From Tunturibacter empetritectus (GTDB lineage Bacteria > Acidobacteriota > Terriglobia > Terriglobales > Acidobacteriaceae), in the NCBI RefSeq assembly GCF_040358985.1, contig NZ_CP132932.1:3534001-3598000 (forward strand): a stretch of 64,000 nt of DNA, read 5' to 3'. The first letter of the stretch is position 1. Each line of letters opens with the position of its first letter. The notes beneath the pieces are model-generated. The model was not told where the DNA came from. It searched no databases and saw only the letters and a list, made by a program, of their open reading frames with translations. The position numbers and the translations under genes are program-made. Shown here piece by piece: positions 8,976 to 17,836 of this stretch.

Positions 8976-9604
8976 TGGGGCTGACTGCGGATCAACAGAA
9001 GAAGGGCGGTATCATCGGCGCGTTCGTGCTGGTTGCGGCAGGAATTTTGTACTACGAGCTGCGTGACGACAGCCCTGCGCCGGTCGCGCCGCCTGTTGTC
9101 GTGACGGCTCCTGCGAGATCTGCTCCTGCTGCGGGAGCGGTCGTCGCACTGCCGTCGGGAAACATCGCGGGAGCGGCGGCGAAGAAGCTTGGGACCACCT
9201 CGGCACAGCTTGATCCGACGCTGCGAATGGATGCGATGCTGGTGACTGAGTCGCTGGTGTACTCGGGCAGCGGACGAAATATCTTCTCGGCGAACTCGGC
9301 GCCGGTGGAGATTCCGAAGCCGATAGCGTCGGTGCGAGCGGTAAAGGCTCCGCCGCCGGGTCCACCGCCACCGCCTCCAGGGCCGCCACCGCCACCTCCA
9401 ATCGACTTGAAGTTCTTCGGCACAGCGACTGCCGCGAATGGAACCCGCCGGGCGTTTCTTCTGCATGGAGAGGATGTGTTCCTGGCCTCCGATGGCGACA
9501 TCGTGCAGCGGCGGTATAAGGTTGTGACGATCTCAGCCAACTCGGTAGTCGTTGAGGACATGGCGAATAACAACACGCAGACATTGCCACTGCTGGCGCG
9601 GTGA
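8972..9604 (+). CDS. PilP/GspC-like single-pass protein with polyproline hinge
   Basis: The 210-residue product has an N-terminal anchor (about 13-29), an Ala-rich linker, the motif RNIFSANSAPVEIPKP (about 107-122), and a run of Pro broken by single Gly residues at about 126-145. A beta-rich C-terminal domain follows (LKFFGTATAANGTRRAFLLHGEDVFLASDGD). RNIF(S/A) plus a small beta domain acting on a 'GEDV' strand is characteristic of PilP/GspC homology-region domains that contact the secretin. The position after pilO-like fits PilP. No secretin gene (pilQ/gspD) follows in this window. The polyproline tract is long enough to need EF-P for translation. Confidence 0.75.
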   Translation: MMGLTADQQKKGGIIGAFVLVAAGILYYELRDDSPAPVAPPVVVTAPARSAPAAGAVVALPSGNIAGAAAKKLGTTSAQLDPTLRMDAMLVTESLVYSGSGRNIFSANSAPVEIPKPIASVRAVKAPPPGPPPPPPGPPPPPPIDLKFFGTATAANGTRRAFLLHGEDVFLASDGDIVQRRYKVVTISANSVVVEDMANNNTQTLPLLAR

Positions 9605-9630
9605 AGCTGCTGACGCCTGAGGTAGATGTG

Positions 9631-10830
9631 ATGAAGAGACTTTGCTCCCGGTTTTTTCTCGAGGATCGTATCCCGCGCGATCTTGCGCAGGATGTTGTGT
9701 GCGCCGACGAGCGGCAAGGGGAACAGGGCTTTATGCTGGTGGGGCTGATCGTCGCGATCTTCATCATTCTGCTCGTGCTGAGTATTGCCGCTCCAAAGGC
9801 GGTGCAGGGGCTGCGCCGCGAGAAAGAGGTGGAGGCCGTGCATCGCGGAAACCAGTATGTGCGCGCGATCCAGCTCTACTATCGCAAGAACAACACGTAT
9901 CCCGGCACCATGGATGCGCTGGCCAAGGGCACTCCCGTAAAGTATTTGCGTCAGGAGTATGTAGACCCCTTTACGGGCAAGTCGGACTGGCGATTGATTC
10001 ACGTGGGCGAGGCGAAGACGACAGTGAAGGGATTCTTTGGCCAGCCGCTGACGGGCCTTGCGCCTGGGTTGGGCTCGGCGGCGGGACAGGCCTCGACGGG
10101 AGGTATTGGTGCAGGGGCCGCTGGTTCGAACTCCGCCTTTGGCTCGTCGAGTGGAAGCGCATTCGGTTCGTCCGGGTCGAGCGGGTCGAGCGCCTTCGGT
10201 GGCTCTTCCGGATCTACGTTAGGAGGCTCAAGCTCCGCCGGAGCGAGTTTGGGGAGTACGGCGGGAGCTGGAGCTTCTGGCTCAGGCGCGGGAGGGAGCA
10301 CGGCGACGGGAGCGACCACCGGGTCAACGGATAACTCAGGAACGGCCTCGACTGGGACGGGTGCTCCCAGCACACTGGGGTCGGCAGCCGGGATTGCCAG
10401 CCAGTCGTCCGGTGGGTTTTCGGGAGGCGGCGCGCCGTTCGTCGGCGTAGGCATTCCAAAAGAAGGGACCTCGATCAAGGTGTTGAATGAGCAGACATCG
10501 TACAACACGTGGGAGTTTATCTACGATCCCCGGATTGAACAGATGAAGGCGGCAGCGGGGCTGCTGGGCGGAGGGAATCAGGGTCTGGGATCTGCCGGTT
10601 CACTGAACTCCGGGGTTGGAGGTGCAGGGACGGGAACCTCAAGCTTCGGCTCGTCTGGTTCCTCGAGTTTCGGATCTTCTTCAGGTTCGGCGTTTGGCTC
10701 TTCTACTGGCGGCTCTTCTTCAGGCTCAAGCTTTGGATCGTCGTCGGGTTCGAGCTTCGGATCGTCTCCGACTTCGGGTACGCAAGGGAGTGGAACAACG
10801 ACGCCGACTACGCCACAACAGCCTCAGTAG
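9631..10830 (+). CDS. Type II secretion/pilus pseudopilin (GspG-like) with Ser/Gly-rich tail
   Basis: ATG 9631 has TGAGGT 7 bases upstream; an in-frame GTG at 9601 overlapping the previous stop would add 10 residues. After a 33-residue leader comes the prepilin site QG/FMLVGLIVAIFIILLVLSIAA, then a GspG-like region (REKEVEAVHRGNQYVRAIQLYYRKNNTYPGTMDAL, VDPFTGKSDWRLI). The +5 residue is Gly, not the near-invariant Glu. From about residue 140 the protein is low-complexity (repeats such as GSSSGSAFGSS), interrupted by a conserved-looking island near 275-310 (FVGVGIPKEGTSIKVLNEQTS). The usual GspG length is about 140, so this is more than twice as long. It closes the pilM-P-like operon. Confidence 0.8.
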   Translation: MKRLCSRFFLEDRIPRDLAQDVVCADERQGEQGFMLVGLIVAIFIILLVLSIAAPKAVQGLRREKEVEAVHRGNQYVRAIQLYYRKNNTYPGTMDALAKGTPVKYLRQEYVDPFTGKSDWRLIHVGEAKTTVKGFFGQPLTGLAPGLGSAAGQASTGGIGAGAAGSNSAFGSSSGSAFGSSGSSGSSAFGGSSGSTLGGSSSAGASLGSTAGAGASGSGAGGSTATGATTGSTDNSGTASTGTGAPSTLGSAAGIASQSSGGFSGGGAPFVGVGIPKEGTSIKVLNEQTSYNTWEFIYDPRIEQMKAAAGLLGGGNQGLGSAGSLNSGVGGAGTGTSSFGSSGSSSFGSSSGSAFGSSTGGSSSGSSFGSSSGSSFGSSPTSGTQGSGTTTPTTPQQPQ

Positions 10831-10875
10831 TTCTTTGCGGCTCGATGGCGGGCCGGGAATCGTCGTCATCGGCGA

Positions 10876-11982
10876 CTACGGTTTCTTTGTCACGATTGTC
10901 TTTTGATCGATAGCGCGCAGGCGGCCAATACGTCCATGCGGACCTACGACGAAGGGAAGCGAGAGCGCATTCCAGTTCTTGTCAGCATCCGCAGGATCAG
11001 TGGATGAGGGTGTAAGCGGACGCCAGTTCTTTCCGTCGTCGGTGGAGATATCAGTGCCGTTGGGGCCTACGGTGATCCATAGTTTTTGGGTGGCGTCGTA
11101 GGCTACGGCTGAACGGTAACCGTGGGGCAGAGTCTGGGCGGGATGCCAGTGTTGACCAAGGTCTGGAGAGAACGCGGCGGTTCCTACGGAGAGATCAGGT
11201 AGTTTGTAGTCACCACCAACAGCGATCTGTGTCCAGTTGAATGCTGCGAGAGAGAAGATACCTGCAGAGTCGCTGTCATGAGCGATGGGTAGGCGCGCTT
11301 TCTGAAAATCGAAGAGATCGATGCAGGACTGAGGATGATCTTGTACGAGGCCCATCGTGCAGGTAGAGCCGCCGCCATAGAGCCATCCACGGGCTGTACC
11401 AAATAGGAGAGGCAGCTGAGCGACGAGCAAGGAGTTGCTGGCAGCAAAGGCTCCGCCTCCGCCCTCCGGTTCGGCGAGCCCGGGCTGTTTCACGGACTGC
11501 CAGTGAAGACCGCCATCGAAGGTCGCGAGCAGGATGAACTGATGGTTCACTGGATCGCCGAGTATCCATCCCCAGGAATTTGTCTGGAACTTAATCGCGT
11601 CCCAGAAACCATCTTTGTCCGGATTAGTGAAGACCAGCTTCCACGTTTGGCAGCCGTCGGTGGTTTTGTAGAGGCGGGATTGGTCGCCGGGGCCGCTGGA
11701 CATGACGATGGCGGTGTTTTCGTCGAAGGCCTGGACGCCGCGGAAGTCGAGCTTGTCTGCGCCGGGCGGGATCGTGCAGGTCTGCCAGAGATAGCCGCCG
11801 TCTTCGGTGCGGAGCACTGTGCCGTTGCTGCCGCTGGCCCATGCGACTCCTCCGCCGACGTTGTGAATGCCACGCAGGCTGGCCGTGGTGTGGGACTCTT
11901 CGATATCCCACTGTGCGTAGGCCAAGCTTGCAGCTTGTGTAGTCGTCAGAGTGAGGGCCAGAAAAAGGTGAGAGGATCGCAT
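10876..11982 (-). CDS. Secreted YCF48/BNR-type beta-propeller protein
   Basis: The 368-residue protein begins with a signal peptide (residues 1-23, cleavage near AYA-Q). It then has repeated propeller blades with the 'T.DGG..W' signature of BNR/YCF48 repeats: LRTEDGGYLWQ, YKTTDGCQTWK, LATFDGGLHWQ, FSPDLGQHWHP, ISTDDGKNWRP. In plants and cyanobacteria related proteins assist photosystem II assembly. In acidobacteria they are common secreted proteins of unknown role, so no enzymatic activity should be assumed. It is transcribed on the minus strand downstream of the penicillin-acylase-like gene, with repeat copy C between them. Confidence 0.82.
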   Translation of the reverse strand: MRSSHLFLALTLTTTQAASLAYAQWDIEESHTTASLRGIHNVGGGVAWASGSNGTVLRTEDGGYLWQTCTIPPGADKLDFRGVQAFDENTAIVMSSGPGDQSRLYKTTDGCQTWKLVFTNPDKDGFWDAIKFQTNSWGWILGDPVNHQFILLATFDGGLHWQSVKQPGLAEPEGGGGAFAASNSLLVAQLPLLFGTARGWLYGGGSTCTMGLVQDHPQSCIDLFDFQKARLPIAHDSDSAGIFSLAAFNWTQIAVGGDYKLPDLSVGTAAFSPDLGQHWHPAQTLPHGYRSAVAYDATQKLWITVGPNGTDISTDDGKNWRPLTPSSTDPADADKNWNALSLPFVVGPHGRIGRLRAIDQKTIVTKKP

Positions 11983-12078
11983 CTGCTGATTAGTGTATGA
12001 CGGGTTCGTCTGCGGTTAGAAGGTGCCGAAGAGCTAACTCGGAGACGATCGACAGACGTGTGGCAACAACGTTCCAAG

Positions 12079-12180
12079 GTCCTGCCGGACGGGCGCCCTG
12101 CGCGGGCGGCGGTCACTTCGTGACTTGTGTACCTTTTCTTGGTTGGGGGGACGATGCTGGTCCTCCCGTTGGTCGGGGGA
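12079..12180. repeat. Palindromic intergenic element, copy C (left half only)
   Basis: The element begins GTCCTGCCGGACGGGC, continues with GGCGGTCACTTCGTGAC and a GTGTACC variant of the TATACC end, then the interior motif TCCTCCCGTTGGTCGG. The facing right arm seen in copies A and B is missing. It lies just 3' of the penicillin-acylase-like gene (stop at 12194). Confidence 0.8.
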
Positions 12181-12193
12181 AATAGGCGCGGCA

Positions 12194-14833
12194 TTACCTT
12201 GGCGTGAGGGTCAGGGTGTGGGTGGTGGCCGCATCGACTGCGGCGTGGCTGAAGGGCATGGGGAAGGTGGTGCCGTGGTACCAGGCAGGCCACTGATCCA
12301 TGAACCAGGCGCTCATCGGATTAGAGGACTCGCCGAGGACGAGGTTGAAGGTGCTGTGGTCGAGGTCGGAGAGGTCGGCGGTGAAGCGCTCGGAGGGGCC
12401 GAAGCTGCGGCCTACCTGCTTGACGGTGACGTCGTCGCCGCTCTGGGGCTGGATGCCGGGGCTGGTGGGGAGGCCGAGTACGCGCTGAAGGATCGGGGAC
12501 TGGCTGTAGATAGGATGTTCGATGGAGATGGGACGGAACTGACCATAGCGCCACTTCGCGAGGTCGACGGGAGCGTGGTTGTCGGCGAGGGCCTTTGAGA
12601 CGGCGGCGGTGAGCAGGTCATCCCAGGTGGGATACGCCGGGGGAAGCCAGCGGCCGGGCGTGTGCATGATGAGCCACTCTTCCGCGTAAGCCTTGTTGCC
12701 CCAGGTATAGAGAGCTGCTCCGGTGCGAGGGCCGCCAGGCTGAAGATCCGATTTGGTTTGAGGCTGCGCGCTGAGTTGCGGGTCGAGCAGGAGCGACCAC
12801 AGCGCGGCTCGAGTGGCGACCACGATGGCGGGAGCTGCGGCGTCCGCATCGACGTTGCCGTTCCAATCGCGGAGGAGATCCGCCGCCTGATGAAGACGCT
12901 TCGCGGCGGTCTTTTCTGTGGTGAACTCGGACTTGGTGACGTGATCGATGGCGTAGGCAAGACGCTGCGCGATGACGTGATCGACGTCAGAGTAGACGTC
13001 GGTCTGGAGCGCCAGCATGTCGGCCGCCGTGAGGTGGTCTTTCGTCTCGGCGGCGCGTGCCGTAAGAACCTTCCAGATGCGTTCGTTGCGATAAGGAGCG
13101 GCCCAGTTCAGGGTGATCGGATAGGGGTAGTCGTCGCCGGTGACACGTGCATTGGCGGTGGCGAGGATGCCGTTGGGCGGGTCCACCGCACGCGGAAGCA
13201 TCTCGTAGGGAATGGTGCCGGCCCAGTCCTGCGTAGCGTCAAGCGCGTCGCTGGGAACCGGGCTGATGGGGCTTGGTGTCGCGATGTTGCCGCGAATCGG
13301 AATCTTTCCGACGGCATGATAGCCGATGTGACCCTGATCGTCCGCATAGACGAGATTCTGCGCAGGGCCGCCAAAGCTGGAGAAAGCAGCGACCAGGCCG
13401 ACGCCGTCAGTCGCCGTATCGATGGCCAAAAACGACGGTGTGATGTTTGCAGGGTCGTAGATCGTCCAGCGGAGGGAGAGGCTGCGCTTCTCGCTGGGAA
13501 AGATGCCCGAGATGATCGGCGTCTTTACGCCGCCATGCTGCGTGGCAGGCACATCAAGAACAACATCCTTCGCGCCTTTGACATGGATAATTTCCTGCTG
13601 ATGAATCACTGGATGCCAGCTGTTGTCTGCCGCTTGATACTCCATCGCGTCGCCGCTGCCACGCGTGTGTTCGACATACACGTCCTGCACCTCGGCGCCG
13701 AGATTCGTGAACCCCCACGCAACATGGGCGTTGTGGCCGACGATGATAAACGGGACCCCTGCCAGCGAGACGCCGGAGACGTGAAGATCTCCATTAGGCG
13801 CAGGCGCTTCGAGATCCGCCTGATACCAGATCCCCGGAATATTGTGCGTCAGATGCATGTCATTTGAGAGCAGTGGCTTGCCGGTAGCCGTATGCGCGCC
13901 CGCGACAACCCAGTCGTTCGACCCTGCAAAACAGCCCTCGCAGACGGGGTTCTTGAGCGTCTCCTGCAGCGCAAGCAGATCCTCCGCACTCACCGGAGAA
14001 AGCTCCGGCCTGCGAAGCTTCGTCTGCGATTCATCAAGCGGAATGTCCGGAATATCCTGCTGCGGCGCTGTGAGATCAACCATAGGCAGAGCCGGCGGGT
14101 GGTCGCGCCACGAGCCCACAGGATAGAGATCCCCAACCAGATGCGACGGAAGCCGCGCAGTCAGCGCCTCGCGATTCAGCTGCTGCGGAAAGCTGTTGGT
14201 CAGATCCTGAAACATCACCAGCCCAATCAGAAGGCTGTCCCGCGGTGTCCACGGCGCGGGCTCGTATCGCAGCAGGCGAAACTCCAGCGGCAGATGTGCG
14301 CTCTGGTCGGCGATGGACGCATTCACGCCAGCGGAGTACCGCTCCAGCAGATGAAGCTGATCAGCTGGAAGAGAAGCAAGTGCACGGTCGGCGGAGGCGC
14401 GAATCCGCAGAGTACGCTGCGCCCGATCATGCGGAATCAGCGTCGCTCCAAGTATCTCCGCAAGACTGCCAGACGCATGCCGGCGCAGCGCATCCATCTG
14501 CCACAGCCGATCCTGCGCCGTCACGTACCCCTGCGCCATCACCAGATCGTCCAGCGAACTCGCCCGAAGATGCGGAACTCCGTGGTCATCGCGCTCGACC
14601 GAGACCGGCGCGGACAACCCCGCGACAGAGATCGCTCCATCCACCTGCGGCAGAGCATCCCGCATTGCCTTGCGCGTCCAGTGCCGCGCATAGAAGAAAC
14701 CAACCAGGCCGAAGATCAATACAAGCAAAGTAAAAATAACCACAAGTCGATAAAAAATCCGTCTGCGTCGAACCTGCAGGGCTGTGCGGGCTTCTTCCGG
14801 GGAGGCTGCGGCGATCGATTCGTACGGATTCAT
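12194..14833 (-). CDS. Penicillin acylase family Ntn hydrolase
   Basis: Starting at ATG 14833 the protein has 879 residues; the frame is open to 14902, with no better Shine-Dalgarno. One N-terminal membrane segment lies at about 27-48 (FYRLVVIFTLLVLIFGLVGFF). The alpha-domain signature VERDDHGVPHLRASSLDDLVMAQGYVTAQDRLWQMDALRR follows. The self-cleavage site is GSNDW, with the nucleophile Ser at about 305, then NDMHLTHNIPGIW (calcium/substrate region). The layout is alpha chain, spacer and beta chain as in penicillin G acylase, AHL acylase and aculeacin acylase. Substrate cannot be deduced: amide compounds, acyl-homoserine lactones or peptides are all possible. It is divergent from the antiporter gene. 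Confidence 0.92.
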   Translation of the reverse strand: MNPYESIAAASPEEARTALQVRRRRIFYRLVVIFTLLVLIFGLVGFFYARHWTRKAMRDALPQVDGAISVAGLSAPVSVERDDHGVPHLRASSLDDLVMAQGYVTAQDRLWQMDALRRHASGSLAEILGATLIPHDRAQRTLRIRASADRALASLPADQLHLLERYSAGVNASIADQSAHLPLEFRLLRYEPAPWTPRDSLLIGLVMFQDLTNSFPQQLNREALTARLPSHLVGDLYPVGSWRDHPPALPMVDLTAPQQDIPDIPLDESQTKLRRPELSPVSAEDLLALQETLKNPVCEGCFAGSNDWVVAGAHTATGKPLLSNDMHLTHNIPGIWYQADLEAPAPNGDLHVSGVSLAGVPFIIVGHNAHVAWGFTNLGAEVQDVYVEHTRGSGDAMEYQAADNSWHPVIHQQEIIHVKGAKDVVLDVPATQHGGVKTPIISGIFPSEKRSLSLRWTIYDPANITPSFLAIDTATDGVGLVAAFSSFGGPAQNLVYADDQGHIGYHAVGKIPIRGNIATPSPISPVPSDALDATQDWAGTIPYEMLPRAVDPPNGILATANARVTGDDYPYPITLNWAAPYRNERIWKVLTARAAETKDHLTAADMLALQTDVYSDVDHVIAQRLAYAIDHVTKSEFTTEKTAAKRLHQAADLLRDWNGNVDADAAAPAIVVATRAALWSLLLDPQLSAQPQTKSDLQPGGPRTGAALYTWGNKAYAEEWLIMHTPGRWLPPAYPTWDDLLTAAVSKALADNHAPVDLAKWRYGQFRPISIEHPIYSQSPILQRVLGLPTSPGIQPQSGDDVTVKQVGRSFGPSERFTADLSDLDHSTFNLVLGESSNPMSAWFMDQWPAWYHGTTFPMPFSHAAVDAATTHTLTLTPR

Positions 14834-14987
14834 AGCTTTGATCGAAGTGTAAATGGAGAGCGGGATCGACGCGCAAACTCGACAGATCACTGCGCACGTC
14901 ATTTAATCTGATTTACTTAGCATCAGCTACATCAACACGAGATGTGATCTGGTTTGGAACGCGGTGCGGGCCTGGAACCGGGGTGTC

Positions 14988-16625
14988 ATGAACGGGGGTG
15001 TCATGGAAGCTGGATCGAGTCTTCATGCTGTCGAGACGGTCATTCTGCTGCTGCTGATGCTGGTCGCCTGCTTTGCGGCAATGGCGCGGCGGCTCAAAGT
15101 GCCTTATCCCATCGTGCTGGTGCTGGCGGGGCTCATCATCAGCTTCCTGCCACGCATGCCACGCGTTCCGCTCGATCCCGACGTTGTCTTCGTCGTCTTT
15201 CTGCCGCCGCTGCTGTACTCCTCCGCCTGGTCGATGTCCTGGCGCGAGTTTCGCCGCAACGGAGTAGTAATCGGCCTGCTGGCGTTCGGTCTGGTCGGCT
15301 TCACCGTCTGGGGAGTCGCCTTCTTCTCCGACCACTTCATCACCGCGCTCGACTGGAAGGCAGGCTTTCTGCTCGGCGCCGTGGTCGCCACAACGGATGC
15401 GATCGCAGCCACCTCGATCGCAAAGTCCATCGGCCTTCCCCGACGCATCGTCGACATCCTCGAAGGGGAGAGTCTGCTCAACGATGCTACCGGCCTGCTC
15501 GCCCTCGAGATAGGCATTGGCATCATCCAGGGGGGACAGACGCCAACTCTCGGCGGCGGTCTTTTCAGACTGCTGTATCTTGTCATCGGAGGGCTTTTCA
15601 TCGGCCTGCTGATCGGCATTATCGTCGGCTGGCTGGAGAAGTTCATCGACGACGGCCCGGTCGAGCTGGTCGTCAGTCTCGTCGTTCCCTACGCAGCCTA
15701 CCTCGCAGGAGAGCACGCGAAGGCATCGGGAGTTTTAGCTGTAGTCGCGTGCGGAATCTACATGAGCCGCAAGAGTACAGAGTTCTTCTCGCCGGCAGTG
15801 CGGTTACAGGTCGTTGGGGCGTGGGATGCGTTGACCTTCATGTTGAATGGGCTGGTCTTTGTGCTCATCGGCCTGCAGCTCCCCTATGTGCTGGCCGGAA
15901 TCCACGGACGGTTCAGCAAGGGAACGCTGATCTTTTACGGAGCCGTCTTCAGCATCGTGCTGATCGTGTTGCGAATGGTATGGGTCTTCCCGGTCTTCAA
16001 GATCGCAGCCTTTGTCGATCGGCGCTGGATGAAACACAAGGAAGAGGAGTTACAGCCGCGCGAGGTCTTCGTGGTGGGTTGGACAGGAATGCGCGGCGTA
16101 CTCGCGCTGGCAGCTGCAATCTCAGTTCCCGAGATACTCGGAGACGGCAGGTCCGAGACGAGAAACCTGATCGTGTTCCTCGCCTTCTGCGTGATCCTCG
16201 TCACCCTGGTACTGCAGGGTCTCACGCTGCCCGCTTTGATTCGAGTGTTGGGCCTTGCAGGAAACGCGGGAATGGATCCTGAGGAGAAGGAGGCGCGGCG
16301 CATCGTTCTACGGGCGGCTGTTCACCATCTCGAAGAAGGGCGCAAGCGTGATGGCCATGATGCGGAGCATTTATACGACGACCTGATCCATCGCTACCGG
16401 CACAAACTCGCAGCCGTCGGCGGCGGCGCTGAGGGGGATCTGGAGGCTGTTGATAAGGAGACGATGACGCGACTGCGAAGCATTATGGAAGATGCCCTGC
16501 AGGCCGAGCGACGCACGCTCATCTCTCTGCGGGATAACGGACGCATTGGAGACGATGTGCTCCGAACGATGGAGCGCGAGCTCGACCTTGCAGAGACGCG
16601 ATATCAGGGAACGCCGATCGCGTAG
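14988..16625 (+). CDS. CPA1 family Na+/H+ antiporter
   Basis: About 12 membrane helices fill residues 10-420. The CPA1 core motif ESLLNDATGLLALEIG is present; its Asp is the ion-binding residue. VVATTDAIAATSIAKSIGLP precedes it. A charged cytoplasmic tail of about 120 residues follows, as in NhaP/YjcE-type exchangers. Three starts are possible: GTG 14964, ATG 14988 and ATG 15003. The last two sit in a short tandem duplication (GGGGTGTCATG twice), each with a GGGG-type ribosome site, so the choice is uncertain. Expected role is sodium or potassium export against proton uptake for pH and salt homeostasis. Confidence 0.92.
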   Translation: MNGGVMEAGSSLHAVETVILLLLMLVACFAAMARRLKVPYPIVLVLAGLIISFLPRMPRVPLDPDVVFVVFLPPLLYSSAWSMSWREFRRNGVVIGLLAFGLVGFTVWGVAFFSDHFITALDWKAGFLLGAVVATTDAIAATSIAKSIGLPRRIVDILEGESLLNDATGLLALEIGIGIIQGGQTPTLGGGLFRLLYLVIGGLFIGLLIGIIVGWLEKFIDDGPVELVVSLVVPYAAYLAGEHAKASGVLAVVACGIYMSRKSTEFFSPAVRLQVVGAWDALTFMLNGLVFVLIGLQLPYVLAGIHGRFSKGTLIFYGAVFSIVLIVLRMVWVFPVFKIAAFVDRRWMKHKEEELQPREVFVVGWTGMRGVLALAAAISVPEILGDGRSETRNLIVFLAFCVILVTLVLQGLTLPALIRVLGLAGNAGMDPEEKEARRIVLRAAVHHLEEGRKRDGHDAEHLYDDLIHRYRHKLAAVGGGAEGDLEAVDKETMTRLRSIMEDALQAERRTLISLRDNGRIGDDVLRTMERELDLAETRYQGTPIA

Positions 16626-16628
16626 AAG

Positions 16629-16652
16629 CTGTCCTGCCGGCCGGCAGGACAG
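16629..16652. terminator. Perfect 24-bp palindrome between convergent genes
   Basis: CTGTCCTGCCGG is followed directly by its reverse complement. It lies 3 bases after the antiporter stop and 4 bases before the stop of the convergent CPBP gene. On the plus strand it is followed by AGTATTTTAT. It uses the same GTCCTGCCGG end as the larger palindromic elements and looks like their terminal piece, probably working as a bidirectional terminator. Confidence 0.7.
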
Positions 16653-16656
16653 TATT

Positions 16657-17691
16657 TTATGACTCGGCGGATCGCTCCGGCAGCCTGATATAGCCCGCAT
16701 TAGTGCGAGGCAGCGTAAACACGATGACGGCAACGATGAGCACGATGATCGGCAGAATGAGGATGCTGCCTTCAGGACCCGTCGTGCCTCCACTCAGCAG
16801 AGGCTTGCCGACGGGATGGGTAGCGAGCAGATGATGCTTAATCATGATGCCGCTGTCGGCTACTCCGTAAAGAAACGATTGGCCCCAGTCCCAGGTGGTA
16901 TGGAAGCCGATCGCCCACCAGAGAGAGCCCGTGCGCCACAACACAAGGCAGAACATCATCGCAGCGAGCCCGGCAGTCAGCAGTCCGACGGGCGACTCAC
17001 CAGGGTTGCTGCCGTGGACCAGGCCAAAGAGAATCGAAAAGAAAAGTGCCGAAGCCCAGAAGGCGAGCACGTTGCTGTGCGCGGTCTTGAAGACCGATCG
17101 AAAGAGGCCGGCCAACCCTCGAGTAAGCGTGTACTGCAGATAGCCGCGAGTGACGTACTCCTCCAGCAGGCCGACCGCAAAAAACATGGCAAGCCACTGC
17201 GCACCGTAACGCAGTATGTCGCTGCCAAAAAGAAGACGGCTATCGAAGACAAGAAAACCGGCCTTCCAGAGGATGAGGATGAACGGCGTAAGGCAAATGA
17301 TGCCCCAGGCGAGGCCCGCGACAAAGTGAGGAAGTTTCCTGGTGCCTCCAAGCCCGTAGACGCCAACCGGGCGGCGTTCCACCTTCGACATGACCCAGGT
17401 AACGATTCCAACTCCCAACAGCGGAACGGCTTCGTTCAGAAACATGAAGTAGAAAGGGATGGTGTGGTCTGGTGAGTTCTGATGTGTCGGTGGATGAATC
17501 TTCACTGCAATGAGGTGCGCAACGAACATAAACGCCGCGAACATAGCAATGAAGAGCAGGATGCTCCAGCCGGCGCGAAGCCCGTCGGTGCCGAAGAACA
17601 CATGGCGCGCTGGCGAGGGGCGCTCGATCGTAGATTGCGGGCTGGGAGGCAGCGGATTGTCGGACGATGGAGACTGGGTATCGGTCTGCAA
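16657..17691 (-). CDS. CPBP family intramembrane glutamic endopeptidase
   Basis: This 344-residue protein has about eight hydrophobic segments. It carries the CPBP/Abi (Rce1-like) motifs: the catalytic pair EE with a downstream Arg (LLEEYVTRGYLQ, Glu177-Glu178, Arg182), FGLVHG with His226, and HTTWDW near 269. Members cleave membrane or prenylated peptides, process bacteriocins, or have unknown substrates. A Pro/Ser-rich N-terminal tail of about 30 residues is cytoplasmic. It ends convergent with the antiporter and is divergent from the DHH gene. Catalytic competence is likely since all key residues are present. Substrate is unknown. Confidence 0.9.
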   Translation of the reverse strand: MQTDTQSPSSDNPLPPSPQSTIERPSPARHVFFGTDGLRAGWSILLFIAMFAAFMFVAHLIAVKIHPPTHQNSPDHTIPFYFMFLNEAVPLLGVGIVTWVMSKVERRPVGVYGLGGTRKLPHFVAGLAWGIICLTPFILILWKAGFLVFDSRLLFGSDILRYGAQWLAMFFAVGLLEEYVTRGYLQYTLTRGLAGLFRSVFKTAHSNVLAFWASALFFSILFGLVHGSNPGESPVGLLTAGLAAMMFCLVLWRTGSLWWAIGFHTTWDWGQSFLYGVADSGIMIKHHLLATHPVGKPLLSGGTTGPEGSILILPIIVLIVAVIVFTLPRTNAGYIRLPERSAES

Positions 17692-17836
17692 GGGAATCCT
17701 CGTGGAGATGGATTAAAGTACGAGAAGATCTCGCGAAAAGTTCCGCGAAGCGATAGGTATCAGCAGTCATTCAGGTGCGCTATGCTGGACTCTTCACACC
17801 TTCCGGAAAGGTGTTAAGCGCGGGAGAGAGCCGATT

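Noticed and set aside
13892-14911. 339-codon plus-strand frame opposite the penicillin-acylase-like gene
   Set aside because: Antisense shadow of a high-GC gene; highly basic composition and no motifs.
14954-16282. 442-codon plus-strand frame overlapping the antiporter gene
   Set aside because: Arg/Gly/Ala-rich composition with no domains; the antiporter in the other frame is unmistakable.
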